Origin: Klebsiella quasivariicola
GTDB lineage: Bacteria; Pseudomonadota; Gammaproteobacteria; Enterobacterales; Enterobacteriaceae
DNA: 64,000 bases
Reading direction: 5' to 3'
Assembly (NCBI RefSeq): GCF_002269255.1
Contig: NZ_CP022823.1
Coordinates: forward strand, 3,906,001-3,970,000
Shown: positions 33,053 through 40,973 of the stretch, piece after piece
Layout of the letters: each line of letters starts with the position of its first letter
Numbering within the stretch: position 1 is the stretch's first letter
Notes under the pieces: model-generated
The model's input: only the letters and a program-made list of their open reading frames with translations
Databases searched by the model: none
Told to the model about the DNA's origin: nothing
Position numbers and translations under genes: made by a program

Positions 33053-33127
33053 TGGTGGGTCGTGCAGGATGACTCGGCTTCGCCTCGCCCTACGGGCCGT
33101 TGCTGACGCAACGTTATCCTTCACGTT
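33053..33127 (-). repeat. 75-bp tRNA-Lys-fragment repeat (lysT-valT spacer)
   Basis: Third full-length copy: an 18-nt tRNA-Lys 3' fragment (33053-33070, perfect) followed by the same body, with a few changes (CTTCGCC, CCTACGGG), ending TTCACGTT. Confidence 0.8.
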
Positions 33128-33153
33128 TTACTATCGCGTTCCACCAGAACGAT

Positions 33154-33229
33154 TGGTGGGTCGTGCAGGATTCGAACCTGCGACCAATTGATTAAAAGTC
33201 AACTGCTCTACCAACTGAGCTAACGACCC
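33154..33229 (-). tRNA. lysT: tRNA-Lys (anticodon UUU)
   Basis: 76 nt with encoded CCA and anticodon TTT. First gene of the tRNA operon; promoter elements lie 51-78 bp upstream of its 5' end. Confidence 0.97.
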
Positions 33230-33279
33230 ACTCTGGCATCGCTTTGGGCTTGTTTGATATCCCTTGGCAACGGCGGCAT

Positions 33280-33307
33280 ATATTACTGATTTCAGAATTC
33301 AGCGCAA
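33280..33307 (-). promoter_or_regulatory. Candidate promoter of the tRNA operon
   Basis: On the minus strand TTGCGC (33302-33307) and TAATAT (33280-33285) are separated by 16 bp, followed by a GC-rich discriminator-like GCCGCCG, typical of stable RNA promoters. Confidence 0.45.
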
Positions 33308-33355
33308 CTAAAATTTCGATAAAGATCACTTAACTGCTGGCGATTCAGGCGACAA

Positions 33356-33381
33356 GACCAGAAATAACGCGATTTCTGGTC
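33356..33381 (-). terminator. Hairpin at the end of the tol-pal operon
   Basis: GACCAGAAAT (33356-33365) and ATTTCTGGTC (33372-33381) form a perfect 10-bp stem 10 bp past the cpoB stop. The T-run is weak. Confidence 0.6.
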
Positions 33382-33390
33382 ATGCCATAA

Positions 33391-34191
33391 TCAACCAAGA
33401 GCATTAAGACGTTTTTGCGCTTGTTTGGCACCATCGGTACCGGGGAATTTATTGATCACCTGCTGGTAAACCGCTTTCGCTTTCGCAGTATCACCTTTGT
33501 CCTGCATGATCACGCCGACTTTAAACATCGCGTCTGGCGCTTTCGGCGATTTCGGGTAGTTCTTCACTACCGAGGCGAAGTAAAACGCCGCATCGTCTTT
33601 TTTCCCCTTATTGTAGTTCAACTGTCCGAGCCAGTAGTTAGCGTTCGGCTGATAGGTTGAATCCGGGTACTTTTTAACGAAGTTCTGAAACGCCACCATC
33701 GCGTCATCCTGGCGTGAGGCATCCTTCACCAGAGCAATGGCGGCATTGTAATCGGTGTTCGCATCGCCGGTCATCGCCGGGGCGCCTGACGAGGCCGCTG
33801 GCGCTGCGCTGGCGGTAGCCGCGCTCTGATCGCCAGAAGACGACGAAGCCTGCGCACCTGATGCTGCCGCTGCGCCGCCTCCGCTGCTCAGACTATCTAT
33901 CTGCAGCAAGATCTGCTTCTGGCGCTCAACGATCTGATTCAGCTGATACTGGTTTTCCTGGATCTGACCACGGAGAGAATCAATGTCAGTCTGATTATCA
34001 GAGAGTTGTTGCTGGAGTTGGGTTAAAAGCTGGCTGTGAGCATTGGAAATACGCTCGAGTTGAGTGACACGGTCTTCGACCGAGCCTGAGCCGACACTAC
34101 TGATTGGCGCCTGAGCAAAAGCGGCCCAGGGGGCCGCTATGCCAACCAGTAACGACAGACTCAATAAATGATGTCTGAAGTTACTGCTCAT
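33391..34191 (-). CDS. cpoB: Cell division coordinator CpoB (YbgF)
   Basis: A 266-residue periplasmic protein. The signal peptide ends near AAFAQAP; an N-terminal coiled coil (about 40-105, with NQYQLNQIVERQKQI) drives trimerisation; a low-complexity Ala/Ser linker (about 105-145) precedes three C-terminal TPR repeats (NYWLGQLNYNKGK, MFKVGVIMQDKGD). It couples PBP1B activity to the Tol system during septation. It follows pal by 9 bp at the end of ybgC-tolQRAB-pal-cpoB. Confidence 0.94.
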   Translation of the reverse strand: MSSNFRHHLLSLSLLVGIAAPWAAFAQAPISSVGSGSVEDRVTQLERISNAHSQLLTQLQQQLSDNQTDIDSLRGQIQENQYQLNQIVERQKQILLQIDSLSSGGGAAAASGAQASSSSGDQSAATASAAPAASSGAPAMTGDANTDYNAAIALVKDASRQDDAMVAFQNFVKKYPDSTYQPNANYWLGQLNYNKGKKDDAAFYFASVVKNYPKSPKAPDAMFKVGVIMQDKGDTAKAKAVYQQVINKFPGTDGAKQAQKRLNALG

Positions 34192-34200
34192 GCAATTCTC

Positions 34201-34725
34201 TTAGTAAACCAGTACGGCGCGACGGTTTTTGGCATATGCCGCTTCGTCATGACCCAGTACTGCAGGTTTTTCTTTACCGTAAGAAACGATGGAGATCTGA
34301 TCGGCAGAAACACCTTTGCCCTGCAGATACATCTTAACGGCGTTAGCACGACGCTCACCCAGAGCGATGTTGTATTCCGGCGTACCGCGCTCATCCGCGT
34401 GACCTTCTACAGTCACTTTGTAGGACGGGTTGCTACGCAGGAAGTTAGCGTGCGCGTCCAGCATCGCAGCGAAGTCAGAACGGATATCGTACTTGTCCAG
34501 ATCGAAGTAAACGATGTTGTTCTGCTGCAGCTGCTGCATCTGCAGACGAGCTTGCTCTTCAGAAGACATGTTGCCGCCGTTACCGTTAGCGTCCATACCA
34601 GTGCCGGCACCCAGCATGCCTTCACCGCTCTGGTCGTTGCTGGCGTTCTTGTTAGAAGAACACGCCGCGATTGCCATAACCGGCAGAGCGATCATCAGCC
34701 CTTTCAGCACTTTGTTCAGTTGCAT
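34201..34725 (-). CDS. pal: Peptidoglycan-associated lipoprotein Pal
   Basis: A 174-residue outer-membrane lipoprotein. The lipobox AIAAC places the lipidated cysteine at residue 22, and the C-terminal OmpA-like domain (NIVYFDLDKYDI through ERRANAVKMYL) binds peptidoglycan. It anchors the outer membrane and binds TolB and TolA during constriction. The start MQLNKVLKG at 34725 gives a normal signal peptide; the longer frame from 34749 would spoil it. Very similar to E. coli Pal. Confidence 0.97.
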   Translation of the reverse strand: MQLNKVLKGLMIALPVMAIAACSSNKNASNDQSGEGMLGAGTGMDANGNGGNMSSEEQARLQMQQLQQNNIVYFDLDKYDIRSDFAAMLDAHANFLRSNPSYKVTVEGHADERGTPEYNIALGERRANAVKMYLQGKGVSADQISIVSYGKEKPAVLGHDEAAYAKNRRAVLVY

Positions 34726-34759
34726 TTCTTTGATTCCTTTAATAATCAATTATTTATTA

Positions 34760-36052
34760 TCACAGATACGGCGACCAGGCAGGTGATTTTACCTGTCCAT
34801 CAGTTGCCGGAAGACGCGCTTTGAAACGCCCATCTGTAGAAACCAGATTCAGCACGGATCCCATCCCCTGAGAAGAGCTGTAGATTACCATAGTGCCGTT
34901 AGGTGCCAGACTTGGCGTTTCGTCTAAAAACGTTGATGACAGAACCTGTACACCACCCGCTTCCAGATCTTGTTTGGCAATGTGCTGCTGCCCGCCGGCC
35001 GAGCTAACCATTACCATGATTTTACCATCCGCGCTCACGTCGGCGTCCTGGTTCTGCGAACCTTCCCAGGTGATACGCTGCGGCGTGCCGCCATTGATAT
35101 TGACTTTATACACCTGCGGACGACCGGCCTGGTCAGAGGTGAAGGCCAGGTTCTGGCTGTCCGGGAACCAGGTTGGTTCAGTGTTGTTGCTGCGACCGTT
35201 GGTCACCTGACGAATCTGACCCGAGCCCAGATCCATTACATACAGGTTCAGGCTACCGGTTTTCGACAGGGCGAAGGCCAGTTTAGAGCCATCCGGTGAG
35301 AACGCCGGCGCGCCGTTGTGCTGCGGGAAGGAGGCGATCTGACGCACTGCGCCGTTCGCCAGGGTCTGCACCACCAGCGCAGAACGACCGCTTTCAAAGG
35401 TCACGTAAGCCAGTTTAGCGCCGTCAGGAGACCAGGCCGGAGACATCAGCGGCTGGGAGGAGCGGTGCACCACAAACTGGTTATAACCGTCATAGTCGGA
35501 GACGCGCAGCTCGTACGGGAACTGACCGCCGTTGGTCTGCACCACGTAGGCGATACGGGTACGGAAAGCGCCTTTAATACCGGTCAGCTTTTCAAATACC
35601 GCGTCACTGGCAGTGTGCGCCGCATAGCGCAGATACTGTTTGGTGACTTTGAAAGAGCCTTGTGCCAGCGTTGTGCCCGGCGCGCCGCCGGTATCCACCA
35701 GCTGATACGCCACCTGATAAGAACCATCCGGGTTTGGCGTGACCTGACCGACGACCACGGCATCGATACCCAGCGCAGACCAGGCTGCAGGCTGCACTTC
35801 CTGGGCACTGGTCGGCTGCTGCGGCAGACGCGAGCGATCCAGCGGGTTGAATTTACCGCTGTTGCGCAGGTCAGCTGCCACGATACCGCCAACATCTTCC
35901 GGCGCAGCGCCCTGGCCGGCCCACTGGAACGGTACCACGCCGATAGGGCGCGCCGAGTCCACCCCCTGGGTGATCTCGATACGTACTTCTGCGTGCAGCA
36001 CCGCCGCCCACAGCATTAAAAAACCAAATGCTACTCGTAATGCCTGCTTCAT
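34760..36052 (-). CDS. tolB: Tol-Pal system protein TolB
   Basis: A 430-residue periplasmic protein with a signal peptide ending at VLHA, an N-terminal alpha/beta domain (about 23-160), and a six-bladed beta-propeller with repeated SPDG turns (WSPDGAKLAYV, FSPDGSKLAFA, WFPDSQNLAFT). It binds Pal through the propeller and TolA through its N-terminal strand. Two ATGs are adjacent; 36052 is used because GGGAG is 8 nt before it and the length matches E. coli. Confidence 0.97.
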   Translation of the reverse strand: MKQALRVAFGFLMLWAAVLHAEVRIEITQGVDSARPIGVVPFQWAGQGAAPEDVGGIVAADLRNSGKFNPLDRSRLPQQPTSAQEVQPAAWSALGIDAVVVGQVTPNPDGSYQVAYQLVDTGGAPGTTLAQGSFKVTKQYLRYAAHTASDAVFEKLTGIKGAFRTRIAYVVQTNGGQFPYELRVSDYDGYNQFVVHRSSQPLMSPAWSPDGAKLAYVTFESGRSALVVQTLANGAVRQIASFPQHNGAPAFSPDGSKLAFALSKTGSLNLYVMDLGSGQIRQVTNGRSNNTEPTWFPDSQNLAFTSDQAGRPQVYKVNINGGTPQRITWEGSQNQDADVSADGKIMVMVSSAGGQQHIAKQDLEAGGVQVLSSTFLDETPSLAPNGTMVIYSSSQGMGSVLNLVSTDGRFKARLPATDGQVKSPAWSPYL

Positions 36053-36183
36053 CATATCTCCCTTATCCGGGCGGAAAGCCCACGATAATTTAGCAGAATG
36101 TTAACAAACCCAAATACACAAAACTACCAAAACCCATGACCGCCCTATATTCTTTTCCCCCGCTGGCGCGAGGGAAAAAGCGC

Positions 36184-37500
36184 TTAAGGTTTGAAGTCCA
36201 GTGGCGCATTTTTGAACGTTTCATAAACAGCCTGCGAAGGCGGTTTAGGGAATTTGCTCATCCGACTGGTTGCCGCCAGCATTTGCTGACAGAAGGCCGG
36301 ATCGCCGCCTTCCGATTTCACACTCAATAACGTTCCATCCTGAGCCAGGTTTACGCGCAACGTACATACTTTACCCTTGTACGTATCCCAGTCATAGAGA
36401 TGTCCTTTAATCGCGGCCTGCACCTGCGAAATATAGCTGGCAATCTCCGCCTGAGACGCACCGCCCTGCCCCGGTTTACTTCCTTTAGCAGGTGAAGAGC
36501 CACCTGTGCTACCGCTGGTGCTACCTTTCGGCGCATTCTTACCCGAACTCAGATCGCCAAGCAGGTTGTCAACGCCGTCCGCTTCTTTCGCCGCCGCCGC
36601 TTTTTTCGCTGCCGCGGCTTTTGCTGCTGCCGCTTTGGCCGCTTTGTCGGCGGCAGCCTTCTCTGCTGCTGCCGCTTTGGCTGCCGCCGCTTTTTCAGCG
36701 GCTGCGGCTTTCTCGGCAGCGGCCTTCTCAGCGGCTGCTTTTTGTGCGGCAGCTTTCTCAGCAGCCGCTTTTTCTGCCGCTGCCTGCTTAGCCGCTTCCT
36801 GCTGGGCTTTCTTCTCCGCTTCCTGCTGGGCTTTCTTCGCTGCTGCCGCTTCCGCTTTCTTCTGTGCCTCTGCCGCGGCTTTCGCTGCTTCGGCTTCCGC
36901 CTGTTTTTTGGCATCGGCGGCGGCTTTCGCTGCGGCAGCTTCGGCCTGTTTCTTCGCGTCAGCGGCGGCTTTTGCTGCGGCCAGCTCTGCCGCTTTTGCC
37001 TGGGCGTCTGCCTTCGCTTTTGCATCAGCAGCCGCTTTAGCAGCGGCTTCCTGCGCTTCTTTGGCCTGCGCATCCGCTTTGGCTTTCGCCGCCGCGGCAG
37101 CCTTGGCAGCCGCTTCCTCAGCCTGCTTCTGCTGTTCCTTCGCTTCTTTCGCCGCTTCCTGCGCCTGCAGCCGTTCCTGTTCGAGCTGTTTCAGCCGTTC
37201 CTGTTCCGCCGCCTGTTTCTCACGTAACTCTTCTGCCTGCTGCTGCGCCTGTTTTTCACGCTGTTCAGCGGCGCGACGTGCGCTGGCCTGCTGCTGTTGC
37301 TGACGGTTATAGTTATTTACCACCGCCCCCGGATCGACCATGACGGCATCAATCGACGATCCCCCACCGCCGCCGGCAGAGGCATCCAGATGCTCGTCAA
37401 ACGAACTCCAGATCAGCAGCGCGATCAGAATGATGTGCAGCGCGACTGAAATGATGATCGCTCGTTTAAGCTTGTCGTTTTGTTCGGTTGCCTTTGACAC
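36184..37500 (-). CDS. tolA: Tol system energy-transducing protein TolA
   Basis: A 438-residue inner-membrane protein (E. coli 421). Residues 1-47 contain one TM helix starting near LKRAIIISVALH; a very long Ala/Lys/Glu helical domain II (about 65-340) spans the periplasm; the C-terminal domain III has two cysteines (GKVCTLRV, PAFCQQM) that form a disulfide. The start is GTG at 37500 (VSKATEQNDK read as Met), as in E. coli; the longer frame from 37566 is unsupported. The repetitive AAAEKAAA tract differs in length from E. coli. Confidence 0.96.
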   Translation of the reverse strand: MSKATEQNDKLKRAIIISVALHIILIALLIWSSFDEHLDASAGGGGGSSIDAVMVDPGAVVNNYNRQQQQQASARRAAEQREKQAQQQAEELREKQAAEQERLKQLEQERLQAQEAAKEAKEQQKQAEEAAAKAAAAAKAKADAQAKEAQEAAAKAAADAKAKADAQAKAAELAAAKAAADAKKQAEAAAAKAAADAKKQAEAEAAKAAAEAQKKAEAAAAKKAQQEAEKKAQQEAAKQAAAEKAAAEKAAAQKAAAEKAAAEKAAAAEKAAAAKAAAAEKAAADKAAKAAAAKAAAAKKAAAAKEADGVDNLLGDLSSGKNAPKGSTSGSTGGSSPAKGSKPGQGGASQAEIASYISQVQAAIKGHLYDWDTYKGKVCTLRVNLAQDGTLLSVKSEGGDPAFCQQMLAATSRMSKFPKPPSQAVYETFKNAPLDFKP

Positions 37501-37599
37501 TATCGGTTCCCAAAAACTGTTCGCCTGTACCCGCGATACGCACCGACGGCGAGCGATACTCGCCACCGGACGCCGCGCGGACGCACCTACCTGAAGCGA

Positions 37600-38028
37600 T
37601 TAAATAGGTTTGGTCATCAAGCCGACCGATTTAACCCCTGCACTATGCAACAGGTTCAGCGCTTTAATAATTTCATCGTAAGGGACGTCTTTCGCACCGC
37701 CGATCAGGAACACCGTTTTCTCATTGGCTTCAAGACGTCGCTTCGCTTCGGCAATCACCTGCTCCGGCGGCAGCTGGGACAGCGTCTCCTGCCCCACTTT
37801 CACGCTGTACTGCCCTACCCCGGAGACTTCTACAATCACCGGCGGATCGTCATTGCTTTTCACCGCTTGCGATTCCGTGGCGTCCGGCAGATCGACTTCC
37901 ACGCTCTGCGTAATGATCGGCGCCGTTGCCATAAAGATCAGCAACAGCACCAGCAGGACATCCAGCAGCGGAACGATGTTGATCTCGGACTTCAGTTCGC
38001 GACGTCCGCGTCCACGTGCTCTGGCCAT
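37600..38028 (-). CDS. tolR: Tol system proton-channel subunit TolR
   Basis: A 142-residue ExbD-type protein with one TM helix (about 18-38, NIVPLLDVLLVLLLIFM). It contains the proton-path aspartate at residue 23, followed by a periplasmic domain. With TolQ it uses the proton motive force to drive TolA. Same length as E. coli TolR. It lies 3 bp after tolQ and 99 bp before tolA. Confidence 0.97.
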   Translation of the reverse strand: MARARGRGRRELKSEINIVPLLDVLLVLLLIFMATAPIITQSVEVDLPDATESQAVKSNDDPPVIVEVSGVGQYSVKVGQETLSQLPPEQVIAEAKRRLEANEKTVFLIGGAKDVPYDEIIKALNLLHSAGVKSVGLMTKPI

Positions 38029-38031
38029 GGC

Positions 38032-38724
38032 TTACCCCTTATTGCTTTCGCTGCTGGTAAAGGCCTGACGGTGCAGAATGGCGGTGAACTCTTCCATAAA
38101 GTTGTCGTAATTCAGTTCAAGCTTGTTCACGCGCTGGTTCAGGCGGTTATACGCCATGACCGCCGGAATAGCAGCGAACAGACCGATCGCGGTGGCGATC
38201 AGCGCTTCGGCGATACCCGGCGCCACCATCTGCAGGGTGGCCTGCTTCACCGCGCCCAGGGCGATAAAGGCGTGCATGATCCCCCACACGGTACCGAACA
38301 GACCGATATACGGACTGATGGAACCCACGGTGCCGAGGAACGGAATATGGGTTTCCAGCGTTTCCAGTTCGCGGTTCATCGAAATACGCATCGCGCGCGA
38401 GGCCCCTTCGACGATCGCTTCCGGCGCATGGCTGTTGGCCCGATGCAGGCGCGCAAACTCTTTGAAACCGCTGTAGAAGATTTGTTCCGAACCGGTCAGG
38501 TTATCGCGACGCCCCTGGCTCTCCTGGTACAAACGGGACAGCTCGATCCCGGACCAGAATTTGTCCTCGAACGCTTCTGCTTCACGCGCGGCCGAGTTAA
38601 GGATACGCGTTCTCTGAATAATGATAGCCCAGGAAGCGATAGAAAAACCAATCAAAATCAACATGATAAGTTTAACCAGAAGGCTCGCCTTCAGGAACAA
38701 ATCAAGGATATTCATGTCAGTCAC
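38032..38724 (-). CDS. tolQ: Tol system proton-channel subunit TolQ
   Basis: A 230-residue ExbB/MotA-type inner-membrane protein with three TM helices (about 16-36, 135-160 and 170-195) and a large cytoplasmic loop. The TM3 block AIGLFAAIPAVMAYN holds the conserved threonine and alanine positions. It forms a pentamer around TolR. The start overlaps the ybgC stop by 4 nt. Confidence 0.97.
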   Translation of the reverse strand: MTDMNILDLFLKASLLVKLIMLILIGFSIASWAIIIQRTRILNSAAREAEAFEDKFWSGIELSRLYQESQGRRDNLTGSEQIFYSGFKEFARLHRANSHAPEAIVEGASRAMRISMNRELETLETHIPFLGTVGSISPYIGLFGTVWGIMHAFIALGAVKQATLQMVAPGIAEALIATAIGLFAAIPAVMAYNRLNQRVNKLELNYDNFMEEFTAILHRQAFTSSESNKG

Positions 38725-39125
38725 TGCTTAAACTCCGCGACAATAGACTTGGGAAGCGCACGAGGCTTCATTAAGAGTGGATCAACGCACACAATGAGAA
38801 CCTCAGCTTCGTTTAACACTGTATTCTCGGCATTGACGATTCGCTGCGTGAAAACCAAAGAGGTGCCGCGCATCGAGGTAATTTCCGTCTGGACTTCGAG
38901 CATGTCGTCGAGTCTGGCGGGGGCAAAATACTCCAGCGTCATTCTGCGAACCACGAAGGCAACGCGTTCAGCCAACAGCACCTGTTGACTAAAGTGATGG
39001 TGGCGCAGCATCTCTGTGCGTGCTCTTTCATAAAAAGCGACGTAACTGGCGTGGTAAACCACACCACCGGCGTCGGTATCTTCGTAGTAGACCCGAACCG
39101 GCCATCGAAACAGCGTTGTATTCAC
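38721..39125 (-). CDS. ybgC: Acyl-CoA thioester hydrolase YbgC
   Basis: A 134-residue hotdog-fold thioesterase of the 4-hydroxybenzoyl-CoA type. The catalytic aspartate is Asp18 in VYYEDTDAGGVVYHASY. In E. coli it acts on acyl-CoA thioesters and associates with acyl carrier protein and phospholipid synthesis enzymes. First gene of the tol-pal operon; its link to Tol function is unresolved. Confidence 0.95.
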   Translation of the reverse strand: MNTTLFRWPVRVYYEDTDAGGVVYHASYVAFYERARTEMLRHHHFSQQVLLAERVAFVVRRMTLEYFAPARLDDMLEVQTEITSMRGTSLVFTQRIVNAENTVLNEAEVLIVCVDPLLMKPRALPKSIVAEFKQ

Positions 39126-39231
39126 TTTACATCCCGGTAATGCAAAAAAAGGTTAGAGCTTTCAAACTTCGCTACTATACGCGCGGGAAAGGTGGTTTGG
39201 AATGGGGGAAAGTAAACGGGGCGTAAATTTT

Positions 39232-39253
39232 TATGGGCTTATGCAAGCCCATA
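39232..39253 (-). terminator. Hairpin between ybgE and ybgC
   Basis: TATGGGCTT (39232-39240) and AAGCCCATA (39245-39253) form a 9-bp stem, followed on the minus strand by an A5T3 run rather than a T-run. It may attenuate cyd read-through into tol. Confidence 0.4.
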
Positions 39254-39274
39254 CCATTAACAGAGATCTCTTAT

Positions 39275-39559
39275 TCAAAAGAAGAAAAAGAAGAGACCTA
39301 AAGCGAGCACGATATCAGCGATAAGCGGACAAAAAATCCCCTGCCAGTGAACGGCACGCGGACGGAAGCCCACGCCGTGAATAACACCGCTGCAAACCGC
39401 CCACATCAGCAAGAAACCATGCCAGATTTCCAGCTCGCTGGTCTTCGCCGCAAAGCGCGACGGATCCCAGAAGATGCAGCCGGCCAGCAGCAGCGCCATC
39501 AATAAGGAAAGCGCCCTTAACGGGCGCTTGTCCATTATCGCATACATATACTTTATCAT
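39275..39559 (-). CDS. ybgE: Cyd operon protein YbgE
   Basis: A 94-residue inner-membrane protein with about three hydrophobic segments and the conserved blocks MDKRPLRALS, FWDPSRFAAKTSELEIWHG and VIHGVGFRP, ending in a run of phenylalanines. It matches E. coli YbgE (97 residues). It is part of cydABX-ybgE, but no essential role in oxidase activity is established. An ERIC element lies between it and cydX, which may change how strongly it is expressed. Confidence 0.93.
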   Translation of the reverse strand: MIKYMYAIMDKRPLRALSLLMALLLAGCIFWDPSRFAAKTSELEIWHGFLLMWAVCSGVIHGVGFRPRAVHWQGIFCPLIADIVLALGLFFFFF

Positions 39560-39563
39560 TCAC

Positions 39564-39672
39564 GTCGCCTCTTTGTTGGCTACGTCTGCTTACCCCAGTC
39601 ACTTACTGGTGTAAGCTCCTGGGGATTCACAGACTTGCCGCCTCGATGCAACCCGAATGATTTCGTATATCG
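39564..39672. repeat. ERIC (IRU) element between cydX and ybgE
   Basis: The core contains CTTACCCCAGTCACTTAC and GTAAGCTCCTGGGGATTCAC, which correspond to the ERIC2 (complement) and ERIC1R consensus blocks, followed by AGACTTGCCGCC. The outer boundaries are approximate. The central palindrome can fold in the cyd transcript. Confidence 0.88.
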
Positions 39673-39689
39673 CATCACGACAATACTCA

Positions 39690-39803
39690 TCAGTGTTCTT
39701 CTTTACCTGCTTTGGTGGCTTCCACGTGCTCAAGCGCCAGCGCGGTAATCACCCCAAAGGCACAGGCAAGAAGCGTTCCCAAAATCCATGCGAAGTACCA
39801 CAT
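39690..39803 (-). CDS. cydX: Cytochrome bd-I oxidase small subunit CydX (YbgT)
   Basis: A 37-residue single-span peptide starting MWYFAWILGTLLACAFGV, then EHVEATKAGKEEH. It matches E. coli CydX, which sits against CydA and stabilises the haem b595/d site of cytochrome bd-I. A glutamate at the membrane edge (ALALEH) is conserved. It begins 15 bp after the cydB stop, preceded by an AAGGAG site. Confidence 0.96.
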   Translation of the reverse strand: MWYFAWILGTLLACAFGVITALALEHVEATKAGKEEH

Positions 39804-39818
39804 ATATAGCTCCTTACC

Positions 39819-40958
39819 TTAGTACAGCGAGTGGGTGTTCTTTTCGATGTCTTCGCGCGTGATGCGGCCAAACATCTTCCAGTAACACCAGCTGGTGTAG
39901 GCCAGAATAATCGGCACAAAGACAATCGCCACGTAGGTCATCAGATTCAGCGTCCGCTGGCTGGAGGTCGCGTCCCACATCGTCAGGCTGGCGTTCAGCA
40001 TGGTGCTGGACGGCATGATGAACGGGAACATCGCGATACCGGCGGTCAGAATGATGCAGGCCAGGGTCAGCGAGGAGAACAGGAATGCCCAGGCGCCTTT
40101 ATCCGCTTTAGTCGAGACGACGGTCAGCAGCGGCAGCACCACGCCCAGGGCAGGAACGGCCCACAGCGCTGGCATATTGTTAAAGTTCACCATCCACGCG
40201 CCGGCCTCACGCACCACTTCTTTGGTTAGCGGGTTCGACGGACCGGTATGATCCATTACCGATTTCACCACATAGCCGTCGATGCCGTAGTAGACCCACA
40301 CGCCCGCCAGCGCGAAGCAGACCAGCGTCACCAGCGCCGCCACCGTGGAAACGGTGCGGGTACGCAGGTGCAGTTCGCCTACGGTACGCATCTGCAGGTA
40401 GGTGGCGCCCTGGGTCAGGATCATCGCCACGCTGACGATACCGGCCAGCAGACCAAACGGGTTCAGCAGCTGGAAGAAGTTACCGGTATAGAACAGACGC
40501 AGGTATTCATCGACGTGGAACGGCACGCCCTGCAGCAGGTTGCCGAAGGCCACGCCAATCACCAGCGGCGGCACGAAGCTACCGATGAAGATGCCCCAGT
40601 CCCACATGTTGCGCCAGCGGGTATCCTCGATCTTGGAACGGTAGTCAAAACCAACCGGACGGAAGAACAACGAGGCCAGTACCAGAATCATCGCCACATA
40701 GAAGCCGGAGAACGCCGCGGCGTAAACCATCGGCCAGGCAGCGAACAGCGCGCCGCCGGCGGTGATCAGCCACACCTGGTTACCGTCCCAGTGCGGAGCG
40801 ATGGCGTTGATCATAATCCGACGCTCGGTGTCGTTACGGCCGAGGAAACGGGTGAGCATGCCCACCCCCATGTCGAACCCGTCGGCGACAGCGAAGCCAA
40901 TCAGCAGAATGCCAATCAGCAGCCACCAGATAAAACGCAATACTTCATAATCGATCAT
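39819..40958 (-). CDS. cydB: Cytochrome bd-I ubiquinol oxidase subunit II
   Basis: A 379-residue inner-membrane protein with about nine TM helices, same length as E. coli CydB. The N-terminal block MIDYEVLRFIWWLLIG and GFAVADGFDMGVGML are typical. It forms the pseudo-symmetric partner of CydA and holds structural ubiquinone or lipid. It lies 15 bp after cydA in cydABX-ybgE. Confidence 0.97.
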   Translation of the reverse strand: MIDYEVLRFIWWLLIGILLIGFAVADGFDMGVGMLTRFLGRNDTERRIMINAIAPHWDGNQVWLITAGGALFAAWPMVYAAAFSGFYVAMILVLASLFFRPVGFDYRSKIEDTRWRNMWDWGIFIGSFVPPLVIGVAFGNLLQGVPFHVDEYLRLFYTGNFFQLLNPFGLLAGIVSVAMILTQGATYLQMRTVGELHLRTRTVSTVAALVTLVCFALAGVWVYYGIDGYVVKSVMDHTGPSNPLTKEVVREAGAWMVNFNNMPALWAVPALGVVLPLLTVVSTKADKGAWAFLFSSLTLACIILTAGIAMFPFIMPSSTMLNASLTMWDATSSQRTLNLMTYVAIVFVPIILAYTSWCYWKMFGRITREDIEKNTHSLY

Positions 40959-40973
40959 TTGACGACTCCTGTC

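Noticed and set aside
32000..33230. Regularly spaced repeats that could suggest a CRISPR array
   Set aside because: The repeats are tRNA genes and tRNA-derived spacer repeats; there are no cas genes and no constant-length unique spacers.
36506..37303. Long alanine-rich frame opposite tolA
   Set aside because: It is the complement of the repetitive Ala/Lys region of TolA, which keeps several frames open; no ribosome site and no plausible protein.
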